From: Acidobacteriota bacterium | GTDB lineage: Bacteria > Acidobacteriota > Vicinamibacteria > Vicinamibacterales > UBA2999 | Assembly: GCA_013813075.1 (NCBI GenBank) | Contig: JACCSI010000015.1 | Coordinates: forward strand, 1 to 9,313 | Reading direction: 5' to 3' | DNA length: 9,313 bases | Part shown: positions 1-6,264 of the stretch, one piece after another | Layout: the number at the start of each line of letters is the position of its first letter | How positions within the stretch are numbered: the stretch's first letter is position 1 | Made by a program: the position numbers and the translations under genes | Notes under the pieces: generated by a model | What the model was told of the DNA's origin: nothing | The model's input: the letters and a program-made list of their open reading frames with translations, nothing else | Database searches by the model: none

Positions 1-24
1 CGAAACACGTCAGCGCGGCGACGC

Positions 25-784
25 TTATGGCGTCACCGGCGTGTAGTTGCTCACCCACCACAAAATCCTTCGGGATCGCGGACGGGGTAGAAGCGCGCGC
101 CATAGGGTGCGGTCGGCGGTACGCGCACAATCGTCGCCCCGGCAGCTTTTGCTTGCGCGAAGTGCGCGTCAGGATCAGCGACTTTGACGTCAACCATCTG
201 ACGGAGATCCGGCCAGTCGCTGTTGGGCACTTCCGGGCCAAGCATCAAGACGCTCAAGCCGGAGTTCCGCATGCACAAGCGCGCCATCATCGCCGGGAAG
301 TTCCATGGCCCGCGTCAAGCCCACCGCGCGTTCCAGCCAGCCGACGGCGGTGGCGGCATTGCGATAGCGTAGCTGGGGCCATAGGGTGGGTTCGCCCGAC
401 CCCTCAGCCATGCCGTATGTTCCAAAAGCCCCACAGGTGGCCGTCGAGGTCGCGCATTGAAAAATCGCGGGAGCCGTACTCCATGTCGGTCAATGGCACG
501 ACGATTTCAGCGCCTTCGGCCACCGCGCGGTCATGGAGGCATCCGGGCGACCTGGACGTAGAGCCCCTGGCGCGCGGCGCCCCACGGACTGTCCGGCGCG
601 GACGCGCCCACAGAGCTCACGCCGACGCGCTTGGACCGCGGCGCAAATCGGCGTGCGCCACCAGGCCATCGGGCGTGCGGTGGTCGGAGTGTCTCTCAAC
701 GCCAAAGGCCGCGGCGAGGAAGTCGATCGCCGCCGCAGCGTCCTGATAGCGAAGTACGGGCGAGATGGTGGGCGTTGTCGTCAT
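25..784 (-). pseudogene. VOC-family (glyoxalase/bleomycin-resistance-like) two-domain protein, frame-broken
   Basis: The reading starts at an ATG at 784 (MTTTPTISPVLRYQDAAAAI), typical of VOC proteins. It follows VOC homology to a TAA at 27-25 (ending WWVSNYTPVTP), but only with five frame changes: near 626-650, 533-548, 424-427 (a TTTT run), 257-264 and 62-65 (another TTTT run). Pieced together, about 250 residues form two similar halves. Each half has an opening LRY-D/N-A, a central HADLR or HAELR strand, a V-VADPDA helix and a closing YG-R-F/Y-RD-DG/EGF-W block. VOC proteins use paired beta-alpha-beta-beta-beta modules to bind metal and small molecules; the substrate cannot be predicted here. 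As written, translation stops at 619-617 after about 55 codons. Protein-level conservation between the breaks suggests either recent decay or sequencing indels. The neighbouring decayed AraC regulator favours decay. Confidence 0.8.
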
Positions 785-835
785 GCGGCGAGCCTAGAAC
801 CTTCGTGAGCGTGCCGTCTTGGAGATTTTTTACCG
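785..835. other. short non-coding gap upstream of the VOC reading
   Basis: This 51-bp stretch lies between the end of the AraC-like homology and the VOC ATG. It is locally A/T-richer on the minus strand (a run of six A within GGTAAAAAATC) than its surroundings and has no clear Shine-Dalgarno. It probably marks where most of the AraC gene was deleted. I see no convincing promoter in it. Confidence 0.4.
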
Positions 836-1081
836 GTTGTTACACGGTGAAACCGCCACGGTCCGGTAGGCGGCTGGCGCGGTCGAAGGCGCCGGCGCGC
901 CGAAGTTGAAGATGAGTGGCGCAATCTCGGTCGGTCATTCGCGTCGGCATAGGGCGTGCGCCGTTTGTTCGATGCCGCCGACATACTCGCGGACGTAGGG
1001 TCGCCAGGCAGGGTGAGCCGCGGCCACGGCCGATTCCCAGCGGCCAAGCTCCGACAAATGGCAAGCGACTTCAACCTGGCG
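836..1081 (-). pseudogene. N-terminal remnant of an AraC-family transcriptional regulator
   Basis: Read from about 1081 in the frame of GTT at 1075, the minus strand gives VEVACHLSELGRWESA, then HPAWRPYVREYVGGIEQ and CRRE. It hits an in-frame TGA at 937-935 where a leucine is expected, then continues PTEIAPLIFNFGAP. After a one-base frame change it reads AFDRASRLPDRGGFT and stops. The motifs SELG-WE, LRPYV-Y, RRE-P and PLI-FG are those I know from the N-terminal part of AraC-type regulators that often sit beside VOC genes. About 80 of an expected 270-290 residues remain. The ligand-domain remainder and both helix-turn-helix motifs are gone, and no start codon is left in frame. It begins within 10 bp of the dnaB stop. 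The family call rests on motif memory, not on a search. Confidence 0.62.
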
Positions 1082-1085
1082 TAGG

Positions 1086-2441
1086 CTACCCGTGATCCGC
1101 CAGGTTGGCAAACCGTGTTTGCTGACGCAGGAACGCCAGCTTGACCAGTCCCGTAGGGCCGTTGCGCTGCTTGGCGAGAATCAGCTCGGCGACGCCATCG
1201 GTTTCGGCCGGCTCATTGTCCTGCTTGTACATCTCCTCGCGGAAAATCAGGATGACGACGTCGGCGTCCTGCTCGAGCGCACCCGATTCGCGCAGGTCGG
1301 AGAGCTGCGGCCGTTTGTCGGAGCGGGCTTCCGGCGCGCGCGACAGCTGCGACAACAGCACGATCGGCACGTTGAGCTCCTTCGCCAGGCCCTTGAGCGA
1401 CCGGGATATCGACGCCAGCTCCAGCGTGCGGTTCTCGAACCGCCCGCGTCCTGTCATCAGCTGCACGTAGTCCACGGCGATCATGTTCAGACCATGCTCC
1501 GACTGCAGCCGCCGCGCCTTGGCGCGCATCTCCAAAACGCCGGCACTCGCCGTGTCGTCGATATAGAGGTTCGCCGCGCTCAGCGTTTCGAGCGCGTGCG
1601 TAATGTTGCTGTATTCCTTGGCGCCGATCTGCCCGCTCATCAGGCGGAAGTTGTCGATCTTGGCCTCGGAGGCGAGCAGGCGCATGAAGAGCTGCTCTTT
1701 CGACATCTCGAGGCTGAAGAATCCGGCGACGCCGCCGCTGACCGCCACGTGCTGGCAGATGTTGAGTACCAGGCTCGTCTTCCCCATCGACGGGCGGGCA
1801 GCGACGATGACCAGGTCGCCGCGCTGGAATCCACGGGTCATCTTGTCGATTTCGGTGAAGCCGGTGCTGATGCCGGTGATGAAGCTCTTGTGCTGAAACA
1901 GCGCTTCGATCTTGGGAAAGCTGTCCTTGACGAGATCGCGCATCGGGATGAAGCCCGATTTGATGCGATCGTCCGCAACGGAGAAAATCGCGCTCTCCGC
2001 TTCGTCGAGAATGAGGTCGGCGTCCTGATCGGCTTCGTAGGCGTTGGAGAGAATCTTGTTCGCCGAAAAAATCAACGCCCGCAGCGTCGCCTTTTCCTTG
2101 ACGATACGCGCGTAGTACTCGACGTTGGTGGCACGCGGTACACCGTCGAGCAGTGCGGCGATGTACGCCGGGCCTCCCGCTTCATCCAGCTCGCCGCTTC
2201 GCTCGAGCTCTTCGTTGAGCGTGACAAGATCGATCGGCTGGTTGCGTTCGGACAGCGCCACCATCCGATCGAAGATACGGCGGTGCGCATCGCGGAAAAA
2301 CGCTTTACCCGTGATCACCGCGGCGGCGACGTTGAACGCTTCGTTGTCGATGAGAATGGCGCCGAGCACGGACCGCTCCGCGTCGAGGTTGTGCGGCAGC
2401 GTGCGCTCTGATGCGCTCTTGGTTGCGACGTCGGGAGCCAT
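1086..2441 (-). CDS. dnaB: replicative DNA helicase DnaB
   Basis: This is the hexameric 5'-3' helicase that unwinds the replication fork and binds primase. The 451 residues match the usual family length, and no intein is present although DnaB is a common intein host. The N-terminal domain (about 15-120) starts PHNLDAERSVLGAIL and is followed by a linker and a RecA-like ATPase domain (about 180-450). Visible motifs are Walker A ARPSMGKTS (K221, T222), FFSLEMSKEQL (241-251), Walker B IAVDYVQLM (D324), LLSQLSR (362-368), LRESGALEQDADVV (383-396) and the arginine-finger region KQRNGP (424-429). The start is ATG at 2441, preceded by a pyrimidine stretch (TTTTCCCTCC) with no Shine-Dalgarno. An upstream terminator separates it from rplI, so it probably has its own promoter. 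In many bacteria dnaB follows rplI, as here. Confidence 0.97.
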   Translation of the reverse strand: MAPDVATKSASERTLPHNLDAERSVLGAILIDNEAFNVAAAVITGKAFFRDAHRRIFDRMVALSERNQPIDLVTLNEELERSGELDEAGGPAYIAALLDGVPRATNVEYYARIVKEKATLRALIFSANKILSNAYEADQDADLILDEAESAIFSVADDRIKSGFIPMRDLVKDSFPKIEALFQHKSFITGISTGFTEIDKMTRGFQRGDLVIVAARPSMGKTSLVLNICQHVAVSGGVAGFFSLEMSKEQLFMRLLASEAKIDNFRLMSGQIGAKEYSNITHALETLSAANLYIDDTASAGVLEMRAKARRLQSEHGLNMIAVDYVQLMTGRGRFENRTLELASISRSLKGLAKELNVPIVLLSQLSRAPEARSDKRPQLSDLRESGALEQDADVVILIFREEMYKQDNEPAETDGVAELILAKQRNGPTGLVKLAFLRQQTRFANLADHG

Positions 2442-2454
2442 GGAGGGAAAACGG

Positions 2455-2460
2455 ATTGTA
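2455..2460 (-). promoter_or_regulatory. possible -10 box for dnaB
   Basis: The minus strand reads TACAAT, one mismatch from the sigma-70 -10 consensus. It lies 13 nt before the dnaB ATG and just downstream of the rplI terminator. No good -35 is visible at the proper spacing. If used, it would give a leader of only about 7 nt, which fits the missing Shine-Dalgarno. This is weak evidence. Confidence 0.3.
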
Positions 2461-2463
2461 CAG

Positions 2464-2491
2464 AAAAACGGCGGGACGTGAGCCCCGCCGT
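2464..2491 (-). terminator. intrinsic terminator after rplI
   Basis: A perfect 8-bp GC-rich inverted repeat (ACGGCGGG at 2468-2475 with CCCGCCGT at 2484-2491) encloses an 8-nt loop. On the minus strand the stem is followed at once by TTTTT (2468-2464), then CTGT. This is a textbook Rho-independent terminator and ends the rpsF-rpsR-rplI transcript 29 nt past the rplI stop. On the plus strand the stem is followed by A residues, so it should not work in that direction. Confidence 0.85.
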
Positions 2492-2519
2492 AAAAATATC
2501 GTGGCCGCGGTGGCCGGCG

Positions 2520-2966
2520 CTACGCGTCCTTTGCCACCGTCACCTTCACCTGCGCCGTGACGTCGCGGTGCAGCTTCACCGGCACCGTGTTGTCGCCGAG
2601 TGCCTTGATCGGATCCGGCAGCAGAATCTTGCGCCGGTCGATTTCGAACCCCTTGCTGGCAAGGAGCTCCCCGATATCGGCGTTAGTGACCGACCCATAG
2701 AGTTGGTCGTTCTCGCCCGTCTTGCGTTTGATGATGAGTTCGAGCGCGTTGAGGCGCGTGGCAACCGCTTCGGCGGCCGCCCGCTCTTCGTGATCGCGCA
2801 CTTCGGTGATCTTCCGCTCGCGCTCGACCCACTTGCGGTTGGCATCGGTCGCCGGCAAGGCGAGCTTGCGCGGCAACAGGTAGTTCCGGGCGTAGCCGTC
2901 GGCGACCTTGACGATCTCCCCGCGCTTGCCCAGGTGTTCGACGTGGTCTCGAAGAATGATTTCCAT
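2520..2966 (-). CDS. rplI: 50S ribosomal protein bL9
   Basis: The product is a structural protein of the large subunit at the base of the L1 stalk, which affects reading-frame maintenance. Its 148 residues match the family. The N-terminal 23S-binding domain carries the L9 signature (GEIVKVADGYARNYLLPRKLA spans 16-36). A charged connecting helix covers about 42-80, and the C-terminal domain reads LYGSVTNADIGELL to KVTVAKDA. The ATG at 2966 is preceded by AGGA (2977-2974), 7 nt away and overlapping the rpsR TAG, so translation is probably coupled. Only 9 nt separate it from rpsR. It is the last gene before the terminator. Confidence 0.97.
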   Translation of the reverse strand: MEIILRDHVEHLGKRGEIVKVADGYARNYLLPRKLALPATDANRKWVERERKITEVRDHEERAAAEAVATRLNALELIIKRKTGENDQLYGSVTNADIGELLASKGFEIDRRKILLPDPIKALGDNTVPVKLHRDVTAQVKVTVAKDA

Positions 2967-2973
2967 GGCCCGT

Positions 2974-2977
2974 TCCT
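2974..2977 (-). promoter_or_regulatory. ribosome binding site of rplI
   Basis: AGGA on the minus strand shares two bases with the rpsR stop codon TAG and lies 7 nt before the rplI ATG. The arrangement suggests that ribosomes finishing rpsR reinitiate on rplI. Confidence 0.6.
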
Positions 2978-3299
2978 AATCTGAGGCGTACGGCAGCAGT
3001 GCCAGCTGCCGGGCCCGCACGATCGCGATTCTGAGCCCGCGCTGGTGCTTGGCGCACGTCCCCGAAATACGTCGCGGCAACACCTTGCCACGCGCGGGCA
3101 CGAAGCCACTCAGGAGCTTGACGTCCTTGTAATTGATGTCGTCGATCTTGTCTGCGCAGAATTTGCAGACCTTGCGGCGGCGGAACAGCCCACGGCGCTG
3201 CCCCTGTTTGCCGTCTTTGTTCTTGTCGTCGCCGGCGCGGCCGCGTCCGCCGGCGCCACCGCTCGGGCTCCCCGATCTGCCTCGTCCTATGCCTGCCAT
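2976..3299 (-). CDS. rpsR: 30S ribosomal protein bS18, zinc-ribbon form with basic N-terminal extension
   Basis: bS18 pairs with bS6 on the 30S platform. At 107 residues this copy is about 30 longer than the usual 75 or so. The extra length is an N-terminal tail (1-36) rich in Gly, Arg and Lys with low complexity. The conserved core runs [17 protein letters not shown], then [35 protein letters not shown] and ends LALLPY. Cys45 and Cys48 (CKFC) with Cys82 and His85 (CAKH) form a full zinc-binding set, the C+ type known for several ribosomal proteins. The ATG at 3299 has a strong GGAGG 7 nt upstream. That site would be badly placed for any internal start, so the extension is probably translated. 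The gene lies 2 nt after rpsF, with no ssb or priB between them. Confidence 0.96.
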   Translation of the reverse strand: MAGIGRGRSGSPSGGAGGRGRAGDDKNKDGKQGQRRGLFRRRKVCKFCADKIDDINYKDVKLLSGFVPARGKVLPRRISGTCAKHQRGLRIAIVRARQLALLPYASD

Positions 3300-3301
3300 G
3301 A

Positions 3302-3766
3302 CTAAACCTCCGCCTCGACGCCAAAGTCGTCGCCTGAATCATCCGAGTCGTCGGTCTGCGGGCCTTCACCCGGCTGACGGTCAGGCGGAAGACCACGGGC
3401 AGTGCGGCGGCGGCGAGACTCTTCGGTTCGCTTCGCGCGCGCACGCTCCGCTTTCGTCTGCGACTCATCGACGCGGACGATGAGATGACGCAGCAAGCCT
3501 TCCGTGACCTTGAGACGGCGATCGAGCTCGTGCACGAGCGCCCCGTCACCGTGAATCACTTCAAGGACGTAAAGGCCTTCTTTGTGATGCCCGATTTCGT
3601 AGGCGAGCCTGCGGCGGCCGCTGAAAGCGAGGGCTGCCTCGCTCTTTTCGCCGATTGTCCCGCTCATCCGGCTGACAATCGCCTCGACCTGCGTGTGCAG
3701 GTCCGCGACCTGCTGTTCGGTCGCGTCAGGTCTCATGACATAGACCAGTTCGTACGTACGTTGCAC
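3302..3766 (-). CDS. rpsF: 30S ribosomal protein bS6 with long charged C-terminal tail
   Basis: bS6 binds bS18 and 16S rRNA in the platform of the small subunit. The core fold covers about 1-100: [15 protein letters not shown], then [23 protein letters not shown] and a closing [11 protein letters not shown]. The 154 residues exceed the 95-135 or so usual in the family because of a tail from about 101. That tail is first strongly basic ([18 protein letters not shown]) and then acidic ([17 protein letters not shown]). The start is GTG at 3766, supported by AAGGAG 6 nt upstream and by the family start M-R-Y-E. It is the first gene of an rpsF-rpsR-rplI unit with a structured leader (3767-3913). 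Confidence 0.96.
   Translation of the reverse strand: MQRTYELVYVMRPDATEQQVADLHTQVEAIVSRMSGTIGEKSEAALAFSGRRRLAYEIGHHKEGLYVLEVIHGDGALVHELDRRLKVTEGLLRHLIVRVDESQTKAERARAKRTEESRRRRTARGLPPDRQPGEGPQTDDSDDSGDDFGVEAEV
3307..3311 (-). promoter_or_regulatory. Shine-Dalgarno of rpsR
   Basis: GGAGG on the minus strand lies 7 nt upstream of the ATG at 3299, inside the last codons of rpsF. It fixes the long start of S18, including its 36-residue extension. Confidence 0.8.
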
Positions 3767-3772
3767 TCTGTT

Positions 3773-3778
3773 CTCCTT
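3773..3778 (-). promoter_or_regulatory. Shine-Dalgarno of rpsF
   Basis: AAGGAG on the minus strand lies 6 nt upstream of GTG at 3766. It supports the non-ATG start and is the strongest initiation signal in the window. Confidence 0.85.
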
Positions 3779-3798
3779 GTGGACAGACCGGACAGGTT

Positions 3799-3823
3799 GG
3801 CCGGTAGGACGTGCCTACCGGCC
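3799..3823 (-). repeat. perfect 10-bp inverted repeat upstream of rpsF
   Basis: GGCCGGTAGG (3799-3808) and CCTACCGGCC (3814-3823) pair without mismatch around a 5-nt loop. The stem ends 20 nt upstream of the rpsF Shine-Dalgarno on the minus strand. The flank after it (AACCTGTCCGG) has no T-run, which argues for a regulatory or stability hairpin rather than a terminator. Confidence 0.75.
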
Positions 3824-3913
3824 TCCCGGCCCAAGGCCGGCCACGTTAAGTGGCAAGGAGTTCGCCAATCTGCCCGAAGCCCGTCACGCGGGAACATGTA
3901 CCCCGCGCAGCGG

Positions 3914-4504
3914 TTACGAATCAAGATTGGAGTCCTGCTTACTATCCGCTGCGGCATTGAACATGTTCATCACACGCTCAATCCCGTCGGAGATGAACGT
4001 CTCCGACGCATCGGCGGCCCGCAGCGTCGCCGCCTGAATTGTCTCCCGCTCGGCGGGATCGAACTTCGATAACACGTGATCGGCGAGGTCGCGCCGCGCA
4101 TCGCCGCGCCCCACCCCGATGCGCAGTCGCGGGAACTCGCCGGTCCCCAGCTGTTCGACCAGCGACTTCAACCCGTTGTGTCCACCGGCGCTGCCCCGCG
4201 GCCGCGCCCGCAAACGTCCCACCGGCAGCGCCACCTCGTCGACGACGACGAGGATGTCCGCCGGTTCCACCTGAAAAAACTGTCGCAGCCGGGCCACTGC
4301 GAAGCCACTGAGATTCATGAAGGTCAGCGGCTTGACCAGGACAGCGCCGCCGGGTTGCTTCACGAACATGGCGTCGTCGCGTTCCCGCCACGCATCGCCC
4401 AGATTCCAGCGGCGCGCGAGCTCGTCGACGACCCAGAAGCCGACGTTGTGCCTGGTGTCCCGATACTGCGGCCCCGGGTTGCCAAGGCCGACCACCAGCT
4501 TCAC
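3914..4504 (-). CDS. pth: peptidyl-tRNA hydrolase
   Basis: Pth recycles tRNA by cleaving the ester bond of peptidyl-tRNAs that drop off ribosomes. The 196 residues match the bacterial family. The start LVVGLGNPGPQY carries Asn9, and DTRHNVGF carries the catalytic His19. FMNLSG holds Asn64, VVVDEV holds Asp89 (partner of the histidine in the family) and GSAGGHNGLKSL holds Asn110. The usual D-L-P after the Asp is A-L-P here, a minor change. The start is GTG at 4504, 2 nt after the rplY stop, with only a weak AAGAAG purine run upstream inside rplY. This implies coupled translation with rplY, a pairing common in bacteria. Confidence 0.96.
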   Translation of the reverse strand: MKLVVGLGNPGPQYRDTRHNVGFWVVDELARRWNLGDAWRERDDAMFVKQPGGAVLVKPLTFMNLSGFAVARLRQFFQVEPADILVVVDEVALPVGRLRARPRGSAGGHNGLKSLVEQLGTGEFPRLRIGVGRGDARRDLADHVLSKFDPAERETIQAATLRAADASETFISDGIERVMNMFNAAADSKQDSNLDS

Positions 4505-4506
4505 GT

Positions 4507-5208
4507 CTACTTCTTGTCCTTCTTGTCCTTCGCGGCGGGCGCGTCTTCCTTGTCGGTCTTGCCCTTCTTGATGACTTCAGGCTCCGAGCCGGAAGCGACT
4601 GGGGCCACCACGGCAGTCTCGGCGACCACTTCCTCGACTCGCGGCGTGATGACGTGCACGAGCATCATGTCGGGCTCGCTGATCGGCAGCCACTTCTGTC
4701 CCGCGGCGACATCGCGGACGTACACGGCGTCATTGAGACCAAGGTCGGTGACGTCGATTTCGATGGCGTTCGGAATTTCGAGCGGCAACGACTCGAGCTC
4801 AATCTCGCGATGCACGAAGTCGAGCACCCCGCCCTCCAGCTTGACGCCGCGCGGCTCGCCCTTGATGAGCACCGGGACGGTGACCGTGATGCGGCGATCC
4901 ATGTTGACGCGCACGAAGTCGGCGTGCAACATCGCGTGCGTCACCGGGTCGAGGAGGAAGTCCTTGACCAGAACGCGCGAGTCGCCCTCACCGTCCACCT
5001 TCAGCGTGATCAGCGTGTTGACGCCAGACCCGGAGTGCAGGATGCGGAGCAGGGGCTTGGGGTCGACCGCAACCGGCACGTTGCTCCCAATTTCACCTTC
5101 TTTTTGCGCGCCGTATAACACGCCGGGAATTCTGCCCGCGGCGCGGAGGCGTCGGGCCTCGTTCTTGCCGCGGCTATCACGCTTGACTGCTTCGAGTGTG
5201 GCTTCCAT
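4507..5208 (-). CDS. rplY: 50S ribosomal protein bL25, CTC/TL5 type
   Basis: bL25 binds 5S rRNA. This is the long form: an N-terminal 5S-binding domain (about 1-92, with ARRLRAAGRIPGVLYG), a second beta-rich domain (about 93-190, with HADFVRVNM, VPVLIKGEPRGVKLEGGVLD and NAIEIDVTDL) and a tail. The tail (about 191-233) is Ala/Val-rich and then alternates Lys and Asp/Glu, ending AKDKKDKK. The total of 233 residues is typical for CTC proteins with a tail. The start is ATG at 5208 with only a weak GGA/GAG upstream. The gene lies 72 nt after prs, and a short tandem repeat sits just before the start. In CTC-type species the protein was first noticed as a general-stress protein; nothing here shows such control. 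Confidence 0.95.
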   Translation of the reverse strand: MEATLEAVKRDSRGKNEARRLRAAGRIPGVLYGAQKEGEIGSNVPVAVDPKPLLRILHSGSGVNTLITLKVDGEGDSRVLVKDFLLDPVTHAMLHADFVRVNMDRRITVTVPVLIKGEPRGVKLEGGVLDFVHREIELESLPLEIPNAIEIDVTDLGLNDAVYVRDVAAGQKWLPISEPDMMLVHVITPRVEEVVAETAVVAPVASGSEPEVIKKGKTDKEDAPAAKDKKDKK

Positions 5209-5218
5209 AACTCATGTT

Positions 5219-5242
5219 CCAAACGGCCAAAGGGCCAAAGGG
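5219..5242. repeat. three tandem 8-bp units upstream of rplY
   Basis: The plus strand reads CCAAACGG, CCAAAGGG, CCAAAGGG head to tail, with one base differing in the first unit. On the coding strand this is CCCTTTGG twice and then CCGTTTGG, ending 10 nt before the rplY ATG. It occupies the place of a ribosome binding site but offers no good Shine-Dalgarno. Confidence 0.7.
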
Positions 5243-5280
5243 CTCCGTCGCGAGGCACCGTCGCACCCCTGGCAACGCTG

Positions 5281-6234
5281 TTAAACAAACAACGAACTGA
5301 CTGACGTTTCCTCGTGGATGCTGCGGATCGCCTGTCCGAGCAGGCGGGCGACCGACAATTCCACAATCTTTCCGCATCTCAACCGCTTGTCCGCAACCGG
5401 AATCGTGTTGGTGACGATCAACCGCTCCAGCGGCGAATTCTCGATCCGCTCGAGCGCCGGCCCCGACAACACCCCGTGCACCGCGCACGCGAGCACACGC
5501 TCGGCGCCGGAGTTGATCAGCGCCTGGGCGCCTTTCTGAATCGTCCCGGCCGTGTCGATGATGTCGTCCGCGATCACGCACGTGCGTCCGCCAACTTCAC
5601 CAATGACGTTCATCACTTCAGCCGTGCCATCGTCGCTGCGCCGCTTATCGATCACCGCGAGCTCGGCGCCCAGCCGTTTCGCATATGCACGCGCACGCTC
5701 GGCGCCGCCCGCATCAGGCGCGACAATGGTCAGGCGAGGAAAGTCCTGGCGCGACATGTAGTCGATAATCACTGGCGCCGCGAACAAGTGATCAACCGGG
5801 ATGTCGAAAAATGCCTGAATCTGCGCCTTGTGCAGATCCATCGTCAAGACGCGATTCGTGCCGGCCGCGCTCAGCACGTTGGCGACGAGCTTGGCCGAAA
5901 TCGGAACCCGCGGCTTGTCCTTGCGGTCCTGCCGGGCATAGCCGTAATACGGCAGCACCGCCGTAATGCGCGACGCCGACGAGCGACGGAACGCGTCGAC
6001 CATAATCAACAGTTCGACCAGATGTTCATCGACCGGCGCGCACGTCGGCTGCACGATGAACACATCCGTCCCACGGATGTTTTCGTCGATCTGAAACGAC
6101 ACCTCCGTGTCGGGAAACCGGCGCAAGCGGGCTTGACCGAGCGATACCCCGAGAAACTCGCAAATGTCTTTCGCGAGCTGCGGGTGAGCGCTGCCTGAAA
6201 ATACTTTCAGATCACCGTAGCCGGTCGGTCGCAT
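5281..6234 (-). CDS. prs: ribose-phosphate pyrophosphokinase (PRPP synthetase)
   Basis: Prs transfers pyrophosphate from ATP to ribose 5-phosphate to make PRPP for nucleotide, histidine and tryptophan synthesis. The 317 residues are standard for class I enzymes. Visible elements are DLKVFSGSAHPQLA at the start, FPDTEVSFQIDENIRG (40-55), the ATP-site block YYGYARQDRK (96-105), metal-binding DLHKAQIQAFF with His135, VAPDAGGAERARAYAK (171-186), the flexible-loop KRR (197-199) and the PRPP loop DDIIDTAGT (223-231). The ATG at 6234 has no clear Shine-Dalgarno (GTAAAGCGCC precedes it). It lies 30 nt after the encoded CCA of tRNA-Gln, so its mRNA 5' end may be made by tRNA 3' processing. Confidence 0.97.
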   Translation of the reverse strand: MRPTGYGDLKVFSGSAHPQLAKDICEFLGVSLGQARLRRFPDTEVSFQIDENIRGTDVFIVQPTCAPVDEHLVELLIMVDAFRRSSASRITAVLPYYGYARQDRKDKPRVPISAKLVANVLSAAGTNRVLTMDLHKAQIQAFFDIPVDHLFAAPVIIDYMSRQDFPRLTIVAPDAGGAERARAYAKRLGAELAVIDKRRSDDGTAEVMNVIGEVGGRTCVIADDIIDTAGTIQKGAQALINSGAERVLACAVHGVLSGPALERIENSPLERLIVTNTIPVADKRLRCGKIVELSVARLLGQAIRSIHEETSVSSLFV

Positions 6235-6264
6235 GGCGCTTTACGAAGTTCGAGAAATGGTGGT

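Larger units (their letters stand above)
3767..3913 (-). promoter_or_regulatory. hairpin-rich leader of the rpsF-rpsR-rplI operon
   Basis: The 147 nt between pth and rpsF hold several inverted repeats in series. In transcription order they are CGCGGG/CCCGCG (3907-3902 with 3892-3887), a CCAC/GTGG pair (3853-3841), CCGGCC/GGCCGG with a 3-nt loop (3840-3826), and a perfect 10-bp stem (3823-3799). The last two share the GGCCGG/CCGGCC unit, so they could pair in alternative ways. None is followed by a T-run, so they are not ordinary terminators. Autoregulation of rpsF by the S6:S18 complex through a leader RNA motif is known in many bacteria. This leader is placed to do that, but I cannot confirm the motif by eye. 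Confidence 0.45.

Noticed and set aside
27..746. 239-codon open frame on the plus strand at the left edge
   Set aside because: It has no domain signature, whereas the minus strand carries clear VOC homology in pieces over the same span.
1092..2411. 439-codon open frame on the plus strand opposite dnaB
   Set aside because: It mirrors dnaB codon by codon in a high-GC gene and shows no recognisable domain, with low-complexity Arg/Gln-rich composition. DnaB on the other strand explains the sequence fully.
3887..3907. CGCGGG/CCCGCG hairpin just after pth as an intrinsic terminator
   Set aside because: No T-run follows on the minus strand. It is kept only as part of the rpsF leader description.
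4076..5284. 402-codon open frame on the plus strand across pth and rplY
   Set aside because: It is Ser/Thr/Arg-rich with no domain and spans two well-identified genes on the opposite strand. It is a GC-bias artefact.
5314..6198. 294-codon open frame on the plus strand opposite prs
   Set aside because: It is an antisense shadow of prs with no family resemblance.
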